From: Sphingomonas sp. Ag1
Lineage (GTDB): Bacteria; Pseudomonadota; Alphaproteobacteria; Sphingomonadales; Sphingomonadaceae
Direction: 5' to 3'
DNA: 64,000 nucleotides
NCBI RefSeq assembly: GCF_000980895.1
Contig: NZ_LAZX01000094.1
Span: forward strand, 806,001-870,000
A program made the translations under genes and the position numbers. Positions 1 through 11,505 of this stretch are shown in pieces. How positions within the stretch are numbered: the stretch's first letter is position 1; the number at the start of each line of letters is the position of its first letter. The notes below the pieces were generated by a model that did no database searches, was not told the origin of the DNA, and saw only the letters and a list, made by a program, of their open reading frames with translations.

Positions 1-1
1 C

Positions 2-121
2 GCGGCCGCGGAATATCTGATGCCGCGCTATGCACTGGACGGCGAAGACATCCGCGTCGACGTCGTCCTGCTCGCCCCCGGCACCGCGCCGCGCCATATC
101 GAGAATGCCTGGATCGGGTGA
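2..121 (+). CDS. yraN: YraN family (UPF0102) protein, 3' end only
   Basis: This is the last 39 codons of a gene that begins before the window. The visible tail contains DVVLL and then APRHIENAW before the stop, which is how YraN/UPF0102 proteins (predicted restriction-endonuclease-fold nucleases of unknown role) end. In alphaproteobacteria yraN commonly lies directly upstream of gshB, as here, with 54 bases between them. The catalytic part is outside the window, so activity cannot be judged. Confidence 0.75.
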   Translation, partial: AAAEYLMPRYALDGEDIRVDVVLLAPGTAPRHIENAWIG

Positions 122-175
122 CAATCCGGCGCCGCGCGCCTACCTCCCGCGACGCATCCTGTGTGGAGGAACACC

Positions 176-1135
176 TTGGCCCTGACCGTCGCCGTCCAGA
201 TGGACCCGCTCGAAACGATCAACATCGCGGGCGATTCCAGCTTCGCCCTGATGCTCTCCGCCCAGCAGCGCGGCCATCGCCTGTTCCATTATGCCGCGGA
301 GGATCTGAACTGGTCCCACGGCCGGCTGTGGACCAAGGCGCGGCCCGTGACGGTGCAGCGCGTAGCGGGCGACCATTTCACCGCCGGCGCCCCGGTCAGC
401 CTCGATCTGGGCGAGGAGGCGGACGTGGTCCTGATGCGCCAGGACCCGCCGTTCGATCTCGGCTATATCACTGCCACTCACTTGCTGGAGCGGATCTCGG
501 ACCGCACGCTCGTCGTCAACGATCCCGCCAGCGTGCGCAACGCCCCCGAAAAGGTGTTCGTGCTCGATTATGCGCGCTTCATGCCGCCGACGCTCGTCAC
601 CCGCTCGCTCGATGAGGCGCGCGCCTTCCTGAAGGAACATGGCGCGATCGTCGTGAAGCCGCTGCACGGCAATGGCGGCAAGGCGATCTTCCGCGTCGGG
701 CCGGAGGGCGAGAACCTCTCCGCGCTGATCGAGGTGTTCAACCAGACGTGGCGCGAACCGCACATGGTGCAGGCCTTCCTTCCCGGCGTGGCGCAAGGCG
801 ACAAGCGGATCGTGCTGGTCGATGGCGAGGTCGCCGGCGCGATCAACCGCCTGCCGGGTGAGGGCGAGTTCCGCAGCAACCTAGCGGTCGGCGGCTCGGC
901 GGAAAAGACCGAGCTTACGGCGCGAGAGCGGGAAATCTGCGACGCGCTGGGGCCGGAGCTGAAGCGACGCGGGCTTATCTTCGTGGGGATCGACGTGATC
1001 GCGGGGCAGTGGCTGACGGAGATCAACGTCACCTCCCCCACCGGCATCGTCGCGATCGAGCGGTTCGACGGCACCGATGTCGCCGGCCTGATCTGGGACG
1101 CGATCGAGCGCCGCATCGCGGAACGATCCCGCTAG
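176..1135 (+). CDS. gshB: glutathione synthetase
   Basis: The 319-residue protein joins gamma-glutamylcysteine and glycine with ATP to give glutathione in the cytoplasm. The family start VAVQMDPLETINIAGDSSF is present, followed by the ATP-grasp core with VVKPLHGNGGKAIFR, the MVQAFLPG strand and the C-terminal EINVTSPTGI that binds metal and substrate. The length is normal for bacterial GshB. The TTG at 176 is preferred over a GTG at 161 because a GGAGGA ribosome site sits 6-7 bases before it and the GTG would include that site in the coding region. Confidence 0.95.
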   Translation: MALTVAVQMDPLETINIAGDSSFALMLSAQQRGHRLFHYAAEDLNWSHGRLWTKARPVTVQRVAGDHFTAGAPVSLDLGEEADVVLMRQDPPFDLGYITATHLLERISDRTLVVNDPASVRNAPEKVFVLDYARFMPPTLVTRSLDEARAFLKEHGAIVVKPLHGNGGKAIFRVGPEGENLSALIEVFNQTWREPHMVQAFLPGVAQGDKRIVLVDGEVAGAINRLPGEGEFRSNLAVGGSAEKTELTAREREICDALGPELKRRGLIFVGIDVIAGQWLTEINVTSPTGIVAIERFDGTDVAGLIWDAIERRIAERSR

Positions 1136-1257
1136 GACGCGCGCTTTCGCCCCTGCGACACGCTCGATCGACCGGGCTGGCCCTGCGCGGGACAGATCAC
1201 CCCGCCATGGCCGACCGGCAGATGTGCTGCATGGACCGGTGATCTTCTCAGAGGCGC

Positions 1258-1872
1258 ATGACCGAATTCATCATCGATTGGATCGCCTGGGGCGGCTACA
1301 TCGGCATCTTCCTGCTGATGGCGCTGGAAAACGTGGTGCCGCCCGTCCCGTCGGAAGTGATCATGGGCCTCGGCGGCATCGCCGTCGCGCGCGGCGACAT
1401 GGCGATGATCCCGCTGATCCTGTGGGGCACCGCGGGCACCACCGTGGGCAACATGTTCTGGTATGAAATCGGGCGCCGCATGGGCGTGGTGCGGTTCAAG
1501 CCGTTCGTCGACCGGCACCAGCGATGGCTGACGATGGACTGGGAGGATGTGGAGCGGCTCAACCGCTTCTTCCACCGCCATGGCCATTGGGTCGTATTCG
1601 TCTTCCGCTTCCTGCCCAGCTTCCGCACGCTGATCTCGCTGCCCGCCGGCATGGCGAAGATGCCGCTGTGGAAGTTCCTGCTGTTCACCTTTGTGGGCAG
1701 CGCGATCTGGAACACCGTGCTCGCCGGGGCCGGCCTGTTCCTCGGCCGGCGGTTCGAGGAGCTTGATCGCTATGTCGGGCCGGTCGCGATCGGCCTGACC
1801 GTGCTGATCATTGCCGGCTATCTCTACCGGGTCATCACCTGGAAACCGAGCGGCGAGCGTCCGGGCAACTGA
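1258..1872 (+). CDS. DedA family (VTT/SNARE-associated) inner-membrane protein
   Basis: This is a 204-residue multi-spanning membrane protein. It carries the DedA signature ALENVVPPVPSEVIM near the N-terminus and the re-entrant motif FRFLPSFRTLISLPAGMAKM in the middle, followed by GSAIWNTVLAGAGLFLG. DedA proteins act in lipid carrier recycling and proton-dependent membrane homeostasis, and the substrate here is not known. The gene stands alone, 122 bases after gshB, with a purine-rich AGAGG before the ATG. Confidence 0.93.
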   Translation: MTEFIIDWIAWGGYIGIFLLMALENVVPPVPSEVIMGLGGIAVARGDMAMIPLILWGTAGTTVGNMFWYEIGRRMGVVRFKPFVDRHQRWLTMDWEDVERLNRFFHRHGHWVVFVFRFLPSFRTLISLPAGMAKMPLWKFLLFTFVGSAIWNTVLAGAGLFLGRRFEELDRYVGPVAIGLTVLIIAGYLYRVITWKPSGERPGN

Positions 1873-1917
1873 CCGGCCCGCCCGCGCTGCAGGACGCGGC
1901 GGCGCGGGGGCAGAACA

Positions 1918-2925
1918 TCAGATCAGGCCCGCGAGTGGCGAGGACGGGTCGGCGTAGCGGCGGATTCCCATCCGGCCGGCGCGATAGGACAGGCGCCCCG
2001 CCTCCACCGCGGACTTCATCGCCGCCGCCATCAGGATCGGGTCCTTCGCCTCGGCGATCGCAGTGTTCATCAGCACGCCATCGCAGCCAAGCTCCATCGC
2101 CACCGCCGCGTCGGATGCCGTGCCGACGCCGGCGTCGACCAGCACCGGCACCTTTGCGCCCTCAACGATCAGGCGGATCGTCACCCGGTTCTGGATGCCA
2201 AGCCCCGATCCGATCGGCGCGCCCAGCGGCATGATCGCCACCGCGCCCGCATCTTCCAGCTGCTTCGCGGCGATCGGGTCATCGACGCAATAGACCATCG
2301 GCTTGAAGCCCTCCTGCACCAGGACCTCGGTAGCCTTCAGCGTCTCGCGCATGTCGGGGTAGAGCGTCCGCGCCTCGCCCAGCACTTCCAGCTTCACCAG
2401 ATCCCAGCCGCCCGCCTCGCGCGCCAGCCGCAGCGTGCGGATCGCCTCGTCCGCGGTGAAGCAGCCCGCGGTATTGGGCAGATAGGTGAACTTCTTGGGA
2501 TCGATGAAGTCGGTCAGCATCGGCGCCTTGGGATCGCTGACATTGACGCGGCGCACCGCGACGGTGACGATCTCGGCCCCCGATGCTTCCAGCGCGGCGG
2601 CGTTCTGCGCGAAATCCTTATACTTGCCGGTGCCCACGATCAGCCGCGATCGAAACGTCTTGCCGGCAACGCTCCACGTGTCGTCGCCGTCGGAGACGGC
2701 ATGGTCGCCGCCGCCGACGAAATGGACGATCTCGATATCGTCGCCATCCTCGACACACACATCCGCAAGGGTCGAACGCGGCACCACTTCCAGGTTGCGC
2801 TCCACCGCGACCTTCTCGGGCACCAGCCCGAGTTCGGTCGCCAGTTGCGCCAGGGTCAGGCCGGCGCTGACACGGCGATGCGCGCCGTTCACGGTGATCG
2901 ATACGGTTCCGTCGGTGTGGGGCAT
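1918..2925 (-). CDS. thiG: fused sulfur carrier ThiS / thiazole synthase ThiG
   Basis: The 335-residue protein makes the thiazole phosphate part of thiamine. Residues 1 to about 68 are a ThiS ubiquitin-like domain ending in FVGGG, the site that normally carries the thiocarboxylate. The rest is the ThiG barrel, with LIVGTGKY, the Schiff-base lysine motif VKLEVLG, the GAPIGSG phosphate loop and VLVDAGVG. The ATG at 2925 follows AAAGGA; an open frame continues 29 codons upstream but has no ribosome site. The fusion is known in sphingomonads. The gene is divergent from aroQ and I see no room for a full TPP riboswitch in the 101-base gap. Confidence 0.93.
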   Translation of the reverse strand: MPHTDGTVSITVNGAHRRVSAGLTLAQLATELGLVPEKVAVERNLEVVPRSTLADVCVEDGDDIEIVHFVGGGDHAVSDGDDTWSVAGKTFRSRLIVGTGKYKDFAQNAAALEASGAEIVTVAVRRVNVSDPKAPMLTDFIDPKKFTYLPNTAGCFTADEAIRTLRLAREAGGWDLVKLEVLGEARTLYPDMRETLKATEVLVQEGFKPMVYCVDDPIAAKQLEDAGAVAIMPLGAPIGSGLGIQNRVTIRLIVEGAKVPVLVDAGVGTASDAAVAMELGCDGVLMNTAIAEAKDPILMAAAMKSAVEAGRLSYRAGRMGIRRYADPSSPLAGLI

Positions 2926-3026
2926 GATATCCTTTGCGGGGCTGCGCGCCCCATCGTTCTGGCAGGCGGGGTGATTTGCCTTCCACCTAGGCTTGGCGCA
3001 CATGGCGTTCAAGGAAGGAGCCGCCT

Positions 3027-3458
3027 TTGCCTCTCGTCTATGTCCTGAACGGGCCGAACCTGAACCTGCTCGGCACGCGTGAGCCGGAGATCTACGGCCA
3101 TGACACGCTGGACGATATCGCCGGCCAGCTCGAAGATCGCGGTCGCGAGCTCGGCCTCGAAATCGACATGCGCCAGTCCAACCACGAGGGGCATCTGGTC
3201 GACTGGCTGCACGAGGCGCAGGCCCAGGGCGCGCGTGCCGTGATCCTGAACGCGGGCGCCTTCACCCACAGCTCGATCGCGATTCACGACGCGATCAAGT
3301 CCGTCCGCACCCCGGTGATCGAGGTGCATTTGTCCAATCCGCACAATCGCGAAGAATTTCGCCATGTCTCCTTTGTGGGGCGTGCGGCACGGGGAACTAT
3401 CGCCGGGTTTGGCGCGATGTCATATCTGCTCGCGCTTGAAGCGGCGGCGCGATTCTGA
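3027..3458 (+). CDS. aroQ: type II 3-dehydroquinate dehydratase
   Basis: The 143-residue enzyme catalyses the third step of the shikimate pathway. It shows the family start [17 protein letters not shown], with the catalytic tyrosine in the following EIYG loop, then [27 protein letters not shown] and the catalytic-histidine motif [11 protein letters not shown]. The length is typical of the dodecameric type II enzyme. The start is the TTG at 3027, preceded by the strong AAGGAAGGAG at 3011-3020. It is followed by accB after 35 bases, the usual alphaproteobacterial order aroQ-accB-accC. Confidence 0.96.
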   Translation: MPLVYVLNGPNLNLLGTREPEIYGHDTLDDIAGQLEDRGRELGLEIDMRQSNHEGHLVDWLHEAQAQGARAVILNAGAFTHSSIAIHDAIKSVRTPVIEVHLSNPHNREEFRHVSFVGRAARGTIAGFGAMSYLLALEAAARF

Positions 3459-3493
3459 CACAGCGCGCGCCCTGTTACAGGGAAGGGGTCGCA

Positions 3494-3982
3494 ATGAGCG
3501 ATAAGGAACATGGAGCGATGAAGGTCGACGTCGATCTCGTCCGCCAGCTTGCCGAGCTGCTCGACGCAACGCAGCTCACCGAGATTGAGGTCGAGGACGG
3601 CGACCGCCGCATCCGCGTCGCGCGGGAAGTGACCGCCGCACCGGCCGTTTACCACGCACCGGCGCCCGCCGCTGCTGCCGCGCCGGCACCGGCGTCGGCC
3701 ACCGCCGCGCTGCCGCATGCAGAGCCGGCCGCTGCCGAGCCGTCGCTTGCCAATGCGGTCCGCTCGCCGATGGTCGGCACCGCCTATCTCGCCGCCGAGC
3801 CGGGCGCCGCGGCGTTCGTCGCGATCGGCAAGCAGGTGCAGGCGGGCGACACTTTGCTGATCGTCGAGGCAATGAAGGTCATGAACCCGATCACCGCGCC
3901 CAGCGCCGGTACGGTCAAGGCGATCCTGGTCGACAACGGCCAGCCGGTCGAGTTTGACCAGCCGCTGGTGGTCGTCGAGTAA
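3494..3982 (+). CDS. accB: biotin carboxyl carrier protein of acetyl-CoA carboxylase
   Basis: The 162-residue protein carries biotin between the carboxylase and carboxyltransferase parts of acetyl-CoA carboxylase in fatty-acid synthesis. An N-terminal helical part (about residues 1-45) is joined by an Ala/Pro-rich flexible linker (about 50-85) to the biotinyl domain, which contains the biotinylation motif EAMKVMN. The start ATG follows AGGGAAGGGG. It is directly followed by accC with only one base between stop and start, so the two are surely co-transcribed. Confidence 0.97.
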   Translation: MSDKEHGAMKVDVDLVRQLAELLDATQLTEIEVEDGDRRIRVAREVTAAPAVYHAPAPAAAAAPAPASATAALPHAEPAAAEPSLANAVRSPMVGTAYLAAEPGAAAFVAIGKQVQAGDTLLIVEAMKVMNPITAPSAGTVKAILVDNGQPVEFDQPLVVVE

Positions 3983-3983
3983 G

Positions 3984-5336
3984 ATGCCCGAGATCAAGAA
4001 GCTCCTGATCGCCAATCGTGGTGAGATCGCGCTGCGTATTCACCGCGCGTGCCACGAAATGGGGATCAAGACCGTCGCGGTGCACTCCACCGCCGATGCG
4101 GACGCCATGCATGTCCGCCTCGCGGATGAGGCGATCTGCATCGGCCCGCCGTCCGCGGCGGAGAGCTACCTCAACATCGCCAACATCATTTCCGCGGCCG
4201 AGATCTCGGGCGCGGATGCGATTCACCCGGGCTATGGCTTCCTCAGCGAAAACGCCAAGTTTGCCGAGATCGTCGAGGCGCACGGGCTGATCTTCGTCGG
4301 CCCCAAGCCCGAGCATATCCGCACCATGGGCGACAAGGTGGAGGCAAAGCGCACCGCCGGCGCGCTCGGCCTGCCGCTGGTCCCCGGTTCGGACGGCGCG
4401 CTGACCGATTCGGCGGAGGCCAAGCGCCTCGCACGCGACATCGGCTATCCGGTGCTGATCAAGGCTGCATCGGGCGGCGGCGGCCGCGGCATGAAGGTCG
4501 TGCCGTCGGAGGACATGATGGACACGCTGATGGCGCAGGCCGGCAGCGAGGCGAAGGCCGCGTTCGGCGACGCCACCGTCTACATGGAAAAGTACCTCGG
4601 CAATCCGCGGCACATCGAATTCCAGGTGTTCGGCGACGGCAAGGGCAACGCCATCCACCTCGGCGAGCGTGACTGCTCGCTGCAGCGCCGCCACCAGAAG
4701 GTGCTGGAGGAGGCGCCCTCGCCCGTCATCACGGCCGAGGAGCGTGAGCGGATGGGCGGCATCGTCGCCAAGGCGATGGCCGACATGGGCTATCGCGGCG
4801 CCGGCACGATCGAGTTCCTGTGGGAAAACGGTGAGTTCTACTTCATCGAGATGAACACCCGCCTGCAGGTGGAGCATCCGGTGACGGAGGCGATCACCGG
4901 CCTCGACCTCGTTCGTGAGCAGATCCGCATCGCGGAGGGGCATCCGCTGACGCTGCGGCAGGAGGATGTCATCTTCCGCGGCCACGCCATCGAATGCCGC
5001 ATCAATGCCGAGGATCCGCGTACCTTCGCGCCCTCGCCTGGCCTCGTGAAGCAATATCACGCCCCCGGCGGCATGCACGTGCGCGTCGATTCGGGCCTCT
5101 ACGCCGGCTACAAGGTGCCGCCCTATTACGACAGCATGATCGCCAAGCTGATCGTCTATGGCACCACCCGCCAGGGCGCGCTTCGCCGCCTGCGTCGCGC
5201 GCTGGAGGAATTCGTCATCGACGGGATGAAGACCACCATCCCGCTCCACCAGGCGCTGCTGGACGATCCGGAGTTCCAGGAGGGCGAATATACCATCAAG
5301 TGGCTGGAGGACTGGCTGGCCAAGCAGCAGGCCTAG
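3984..5336 (+). CDS. accC: biotin carboxylase subunit of acetyl-CoA carboxylase
   Basis: The 450-residue ATP-grasp enzyme carboxylates biotin on AccB. The N-terminal [16 protein letters not shown], the glycine-rich ATP loop [14 protein letters not shown], the [16 protein letters not shown] segment and the [14 protein letters not shown] active-site motif are all present, and the length fits AccC. The ATG at 3984 begins [13 protein letters not shown] and lies one base past the accB stop; a start further upstream would only read into accB. Confidence 0.97.
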   Translation: MPEIKKLLIANRGEIALRIHRACHEMGIKTVAVHSTADADAMHVRLADEAICIGPPSAAESYLNIANIISAAEISGADAIHPGYGFLSENAKFAEIVEAHGLIFVGPKPEHIRTMGDKVEAKRTAGALGLPLVPGSDGALTDSAEAKRLARDIGYPVLIKAASGGGGRGMKVVPSEDMMDTLMAQAGSEAKAAFGDATVYMEKYLGNPRHIEFQVFGDGKGNAIHLGERDCSLQRRHQKVLEEAPSPVITAEERERMGGIVAKAMADMGYRGAGTIEFLWENGEFYFIEMNTRLQVEHPVTEAITGLDLVREQIRIAEGHPLTLRQEDVIFRGHAIECRINAEDPRTFAPSPGLVKQYHAPGGMHVRVDSGLYAGYKVPPYYDSMIAKLIVYGTTRQGALRRLRRALEEFVIDGMKTTIPLHQALLDDPEFQEGEYTIKWLEDWLAKQQA

Positions 5337-5454
5337 TCACGCCTTTCCCCGCGGCCGCGCATGGATGCCTGCGCCGCGGGGCCACCGCCCGCCCCCTCGA
5401 CATGACGCGCGCATTGCGTTGCGCTAGGCTCCCCCCTCACGCACGGGAGGAACC

Positions 5455-6144
5455 ATGTTCATCGGCCATTACGCGCCGGCACTTCTTGCAGCCGCCCTGC
5501 CACATGCGCCGCGGCTCGGCACGCTCTTCGTCGCCGCCCAATTGGTCGATCTCGCCTTCTTCGCGCTGACCTTGCTCAACATCGAACATCTGCGGCTGGT
5601 GCCCGGCAGCAATGCGCAGACCTCGCTCGATCTGTATCACATGCCCTATACGCACAGCCTGCTCGGCACGACGGCCTTTGCCGCCTTCTGGGTCGCCGGC
5701 GCGCGGCTGTCGCATGTGCCGTGGCACGCAACCATGATCGGCGCGCTGGTGGTGCTGTCGCATTGGCCGATCGACTGGCTGGTCCATCTTCCCGACCTTA
5801 CGCTCGCCGGCCAGCCGCCAAAGCTGGGCCTTGGCCTTTGGGCGACCCCGCTCGTCGCCCGCCCGCTGGAGCTGGCGCTGACCGCCGCCGCCTTCGCCTG
5901 GTACGTGAGACGCACGCGCCCCGCGGGGCGTTATGCGACACTTGCCCTCGTCACGCTGGCGGCCGCGATGCTGGCGGCGCAACTGGTCGATTGGTCCGCG
6001 GCGCCGCCGACCCGCATCGTCGACCCGATCCACCCCGCGCTGCCGCTCACCGCGCTGGCCGCTTTCACCGTGCTTGCGCTGCTCGCGACCTGGGTCGGCC
6101 GCACCCGTCGCTTCGCGCTTGGTCCACGCCTGCGGACGCTATAG
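5455..6144 (+). CDS. multi-pass membrane protein with conserved His/Asp motifs
   Basis: The 229-residue protein is mostly hydrophobic, with about six membrane segments. It has MFIGHYAPALL at the start, then YHMPYTHSLLGT and SHWPIDWLVHLPDL. The THS and HWxxDxxxH pattern resembles the YdjM/DUF457 group of putative membrane metal-dependent hydrolases, although sequence identity by eye is limited to these motifs. The ATG is preceded by GGGAGG. It stands 118 bases after accC and just ahead of the ArsC-like/PLD-like pair. Its function is unknown. Confidence 0.7.
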   Translation: MFIGHYAPALLAAALPHAPRLGTLFVAAQLVDLAFFALTLLNIEHLRLVPGSNAQTSLDLYHMPYTHSLLGTTAFAAFWVAGARLSHVPWHATMIGALVVLSHWPIDWLVHLPDLTLAGQPPKLGLGLWATPLVARPLELALTAAAFAWYVRRTRPAGRYATLALVTLAAAMLAAQLVDWSAAPPTRIVDPIHPALPLTALAAFTVLALLATWVGRTRRFALGPRLRTL

Positions 6145-6153
6145 ACGGGGCCA

Positions 6154-6474
6154 ATGAAGGCGACGATCTGGCACAATCCCCGCTGCTCCAAGTCCCGGCA
6201 GGCGCTCGCGCTGCTCGAGGAGGCGGGCGCGAGCGTCACGGTGGTCGAATATCTGAAGGCGCCGCCGACGCGCGATGAACTGGCGCGGCTCTATGCCCGC
6301 GGCGGGATCGCCCCCCGCGACGCGCTGCGCAAGGATGCGCCGGCGGTCGACAGCGATGCCGCCGCGCTTGACCTGATGGCCAGCGATCCGGCGACGATCG
6401 AACGACCGCTGGTCGAAACGGAGAAGGGCGTGGTCCTGGCCCGCCCGCCCGAGCGGCTTCGCGACATTCTGTGA
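6154..6474 (+). CDS. ArsC/Spx-type thioredoxin-fold reductase (arsenate reductase-like)
   Basis: The 106-residue protein begins ATIWHNPRCSKSRQALALLEE, with the single active-site Cys of the glutaredoxin-dependent ArsC family at residue 10. It continues with VVEYLKAPPTRDEL and the ERPLVE segment that forms the anion site. It is shorter than the plasmid ArsC (about 140 residues) and than the ArsC encoded at 43610, so it may be a general disulfide reductase rather than an arsenate reductase. Its TGA overlaps the GTG of the next gene, so the two are translationally coupled. Confidence 0.82.
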   Translation: MKATIWHNPRCSKSRQALALLEEAGASVTVVEYLKAPPTRDELARLYARGGIAPRDALRKDAPAVDSDAAALDLMASDPATIERPLVETEKGVVLARPPERLRDIL

Positions 6475-7913
6475 CGCTCGACGAAAAGAGCCGCTGGCGG
6501 ATCGAACGCGCCTCCCGCGCGGCCGTGATCGTCGATGCCGATGATTATTTCCGCCTCGCCCGCGCGGCGATGATGAAGGCGCAAAAGCAGATCCTGCTGG
6601 TCGGCTGGGATTTCGATGCCCGCATCCGGCTGGCGTGGAAGAACGAGCCGCCCGGCGTCCCGACCGAGGTTGGCGAGTTCATCAACTGGCTGGTGAAGCG
6701 CCAGCCGGACCTGAACGTCTATATCCTGCGCTGGGACAAGGGGGCGCTCAAGACGCTGTTTCGCGGCAAGACGCTGCTGACGCTCACCAAATGGCGTTTC
6801 CTGCGCAAGCGAATCCATCTGAAGCTCGACGCGCATCATCCGATCGGCGCCTCGCACCATCAGAAGATCGTGGTGATTGACGATTGCCTCGCCTTTTGCG
6901 GCGGCATCGACATGACCGACGAGCGGTGGGACACGCGCCAGCATCGTGACGAGGACCCGCATCGCACGTCGCCCAACGGCTTTGCCAATGCGCCTTGGCA
7001 CGATGCCACCACTGCGCTGCAGGGCCCCGTCGCAACCGCGCTGGGGGAACTGTGTCGCGCACGCTGGGAAATCGCCGGCGGCGAACCGATCGCGCCGCCG
7101 GTCGGTGAGAATGATTGCTGGCCACAGGATCTCGAACCGGATTTCCGCGACATCGACGTCGCCATCTCCCGCTCGCAGCCCGATCACGGCGGTCAGCCCG
7201 AGGTGCGCGAGATCGAGAATCTCTATCTCGAACTGATCGGCCGCGCGAAGCGGCGGATCTATGCCGAAAGCCAGTATTTCGCCTCGCGCCGTGTCGCCGA
7301 GGCGATCGGCAAGCGGCTGGATGAGCCCGATGGCCCCGAGATCGTCATCATCAATCCGGTCACGGCGCAGGGCTGGCTGGAGCCGGTGGCGATGGATACC
7401 GCCCGCGCGCGGCTGTTCCAGGCGCTGAAGCAGCGCGACACCCACAACCGGCTGCGCATGTATCATCCGCACACCGCCGGCGGCACGCCGATCTATGTCC
7501 ACGCCAAGGTGCTGGTGATCGATGAGGACGTGATCCGCGTCGGCTCGTCCAACTTCAACAATCGCTCGCTCCGGCTCGACACCGAATGCGACGTGACGAT
7601 CGAACATGACGGCGACCGTATCGCCGCAATCCGCGACGATCTGATCGCCGAGCATCTCGCGGTCGAACCGGCCGAGGTAACCGCCGCTATCGCCCAGCAT
7701 GGCCTGATCGGCGCGATCGAGCGGCTGCGGGGCCAGGGCAAGACGCTCATCCCCTATGAGGTGCCCGACCTGTCGAGCGTCGAGGAATGGCTGGCCGACA
7801 ACAAGATCCTCGATCCCGAAGGGCCGGGCGAAATGTTCGAGGCATTGTCAGCGCGGAAGCCGCTGCTCGGCCGGCTGCGCCAGCGGATCGGGCGGCGGCG
7901 CCAGCGGCGGTGA
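6471..7913 (+). CDS. phospholipase D-family protein (cardiolipin synthase-like)
   Basis: The 480-residue protein has two HxK(x)4D motifs, HHQKIVVIDD near residue 130 followed by GGIDMTDERWD, and VHAKVLVIDE near residue 344 followed by GSSNFNNRSLRLDTECD. It is therefore a complete two-motif phosphodiesterase or transphosphatidylase of the PLD superfamily. The family includes cardiolipin synthases and phospholipases, and no clear membrane anchor is visible, so the substrate is uncertain. The GTG start shares GTGA with the stop of the ArsC-like gene. Confidence 0.85.
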   Translation: MTLDEKSRWRIERASRAAVIVDADDYFRLARAAMMKAQKQILLVGWDFDARIRLAWKNEPPGVPTEVGEFINWLVKRQPDLNVYILRWDKGALKTLFRGKTLLTLTKWRFLRKRIHLKLDAHHPIGASHHQKIVVIDDCLAFCGGIDMTDERWDTRQHRDEDPHRTSPNGFANAPWHDATTALQGPVATALGELCRARWEIAGGEPIAPPVGENDCWPQDLEPDFRDIDVAISRSQPDHGGQPEVREIENLYLELIGRAKRRIYAESQYFASRRVAEAIGKRLDEPDGPEIVIINPVTAQGWLEPVAMDTARARLFQALKQRDTHNRLRMYHPHTAGGTPIYVHAKVLVIDEDVIRVGSSNFNNRSLRLDTECDVTIEHDGDRIAAIRDDLIAEHLAVEPAEVTAAIAQHGLIGAIERLRGQGKTLIPYEVPDLSSVEEWLADNKILDPEGPGEMFEALSARKPLLGRLRQRIGRRRQRR

Positions 7914-7979
7914 GGCGGTTGCGGCGCTGATCTGCGCGTGGCTGGTGACACCGGCGGGCTTGGCCGCTATCGCGCGCGC

Positions 7980-10202
<2,223 letters not shown>

Positions 10203-10268
10203 CCGGCCCTCCCGCCCCTCCCCGGCCCCTCTGTCCTACGGCTGCATGTTCGCGCTACGTTCCGCGAC

Positions 10269-11306
10269 ATGCAGCCAGCCCTTCCCAGCCCGCCCCCGGC
10301 GCAGCCCCACCCCGCGGCGCCCGACCCGCTCGCCTTCACCCCCGTCCCCCGCCGCGCCCGCCACGATGGCTGGACGGCGGAGCGGCAGCGCGGCTTCATC
10401 CGCGCGCTCGCCGAAACCGGATCGGTAAAGGCCGCCGCCCGCCGCATCGGCAAGACTACGGAGGGCGCGTACCAGATGCGCCTGCACCCCGGCGCCGACA
10501 GCTTCCGCGCCGCGTGGGAGGCCGCGCTCGCCAGCGGCGTCCAGCGCCTCACCGATATCGCCATGGAGCGCGCGGTGGAGGGCGTTCCCATCCCCGTCTT
10601 TCACAAGGGCGAGCAGGTCGGCGAGCGCCGCTGGTACAATGATCGCCTGCTGATGTTCATGCTGAAGCACCACCAGCCCGATCGCTACAACACCCCCGCG
10701 CTCGCCCCCGGCACCCGGCATCCCGAGACGATCGCGCGCGAGGCGGCCAAGCAATGCCCCGTCTGCCGCGAGCGCGCCGAGGCGGATGCGGAGCTTGCCC
10801 GGAAGAACGCCTGGCAGACGGAGTTCGATGACAAGGCCTTCTTCGACAACCTCATCCGCACCTATTACCTGAAGGCCCAGGCCGAGCGCCGCGCCCGCCT
10901 CGAGGGAGATATCGCCGCGGCGGACCTGTACCTGCGCCAATTGTCCTACTTCGAGCTGGTCCTCGAAGGCTGCGGCGTGCGCCACAACCTCATCCAGATG
11001 TACCAGCGCGACTACGGCCGCGAGCTGCCCATCTACACCGTCGAAGCCGAGCCCAGCCGCCTCACCCCCCATCTCGACAGGCTCCGCCGCCAGGCATGGG
11101 AGGAAGCCGGCGAACCGCCCCGGCTGGAGATCGACCTTCACCCGAATTGCGACTGGTCGCTCAGCGGCTATTCGGGCGACGCGGCGAAGGAACGCGAATG
11201 GGCCCGCAAGAGGGCGAAGCGCCTGCTCGCCGAGGGGCAGGCGCTATGGGAGGCGAGCGGGACGGAGGAGAAGTGGGCGGCGTTCAAGGCCGCTTCAGGG
11301 CGCTAG
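10269..11306 (+). CDS. hypothetical protein with N-terminal HTH resembling terminase small subunits
   Basis: The 345-residue protein starts with a Pro/Ala-rich segment and then has GWTAERQRGFIRALAETGS followed by VKAAARRIGKT, a helix-turn-helix of the type seen in phage terminase small subunits. A CPVC pair lies near residue 160 and the remainder is charged and helical. Similar proteins are frequent single genes in sphingomonad chromosomes; I know of no function for them. Codon use is high-GC like the neighbours, so it appears long resident rather than newly acquired. Confidence 0.65.
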   Translation: MQPALPSPPPAQPHPAAPDPLAFTPVPRRARHDGWTAERQRGFIRALAETGSVKAAARRIGKTTEGAYQMRLHPGADSFRAAWEAALASGVQRLTDIAMERAVEGVPIPVFHKGEQVGERRWYNDRLLMFMLKHHQPDRYNTPALAPGTRHPETIAREAAKQCPVCRERAEADAELARKNAWQTEFDDKAFFDNLIRTYYLKAQAERRARLEGDIAAADLYLRQLSYFELVLEGCGVRHNLIQMYQRDYGRELPIYTVEAEPSRLTPHLDRLRRQAWEEAGEPPRLEIDLHPNCDWSLSGYSGDAAKEREWARKRAKRLLAEGQALWEASGTEEKWAAFKAASGR

Positions 11307-11505
11307 GCGCAGCTTAGCAACCGTCGCGGAAGCGGCCCCGGCCGACGATTGCCCGGTTGTGCCGGGCGTGTTGGTTAGTGAGGTGGCTTTGGTGGGGCGG
11401 GTGGGAGAGGTTGAGACTGAGCTGCAAGCGAAGTAAGCGCTTTTCACCGGAAATTGGCAGGGTAGACCTGCCTTGCCGGGTCGCAATGGATTTGCGAGCA
11501 AAGCG

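Noticed and set aside
2926..3026. TPP riboswitch before thiS-thiG
   Set aside because: The gap is only 101 bases, shared with the aroQ leader, and no THI-box sequence was seen.
6154..6474. A second arsenic operon at the ArsC-like gene
   Set aside because: No arsR or permease is near, the protein is short and its partner is a PLD-family gene, so a general reductase is more likely.
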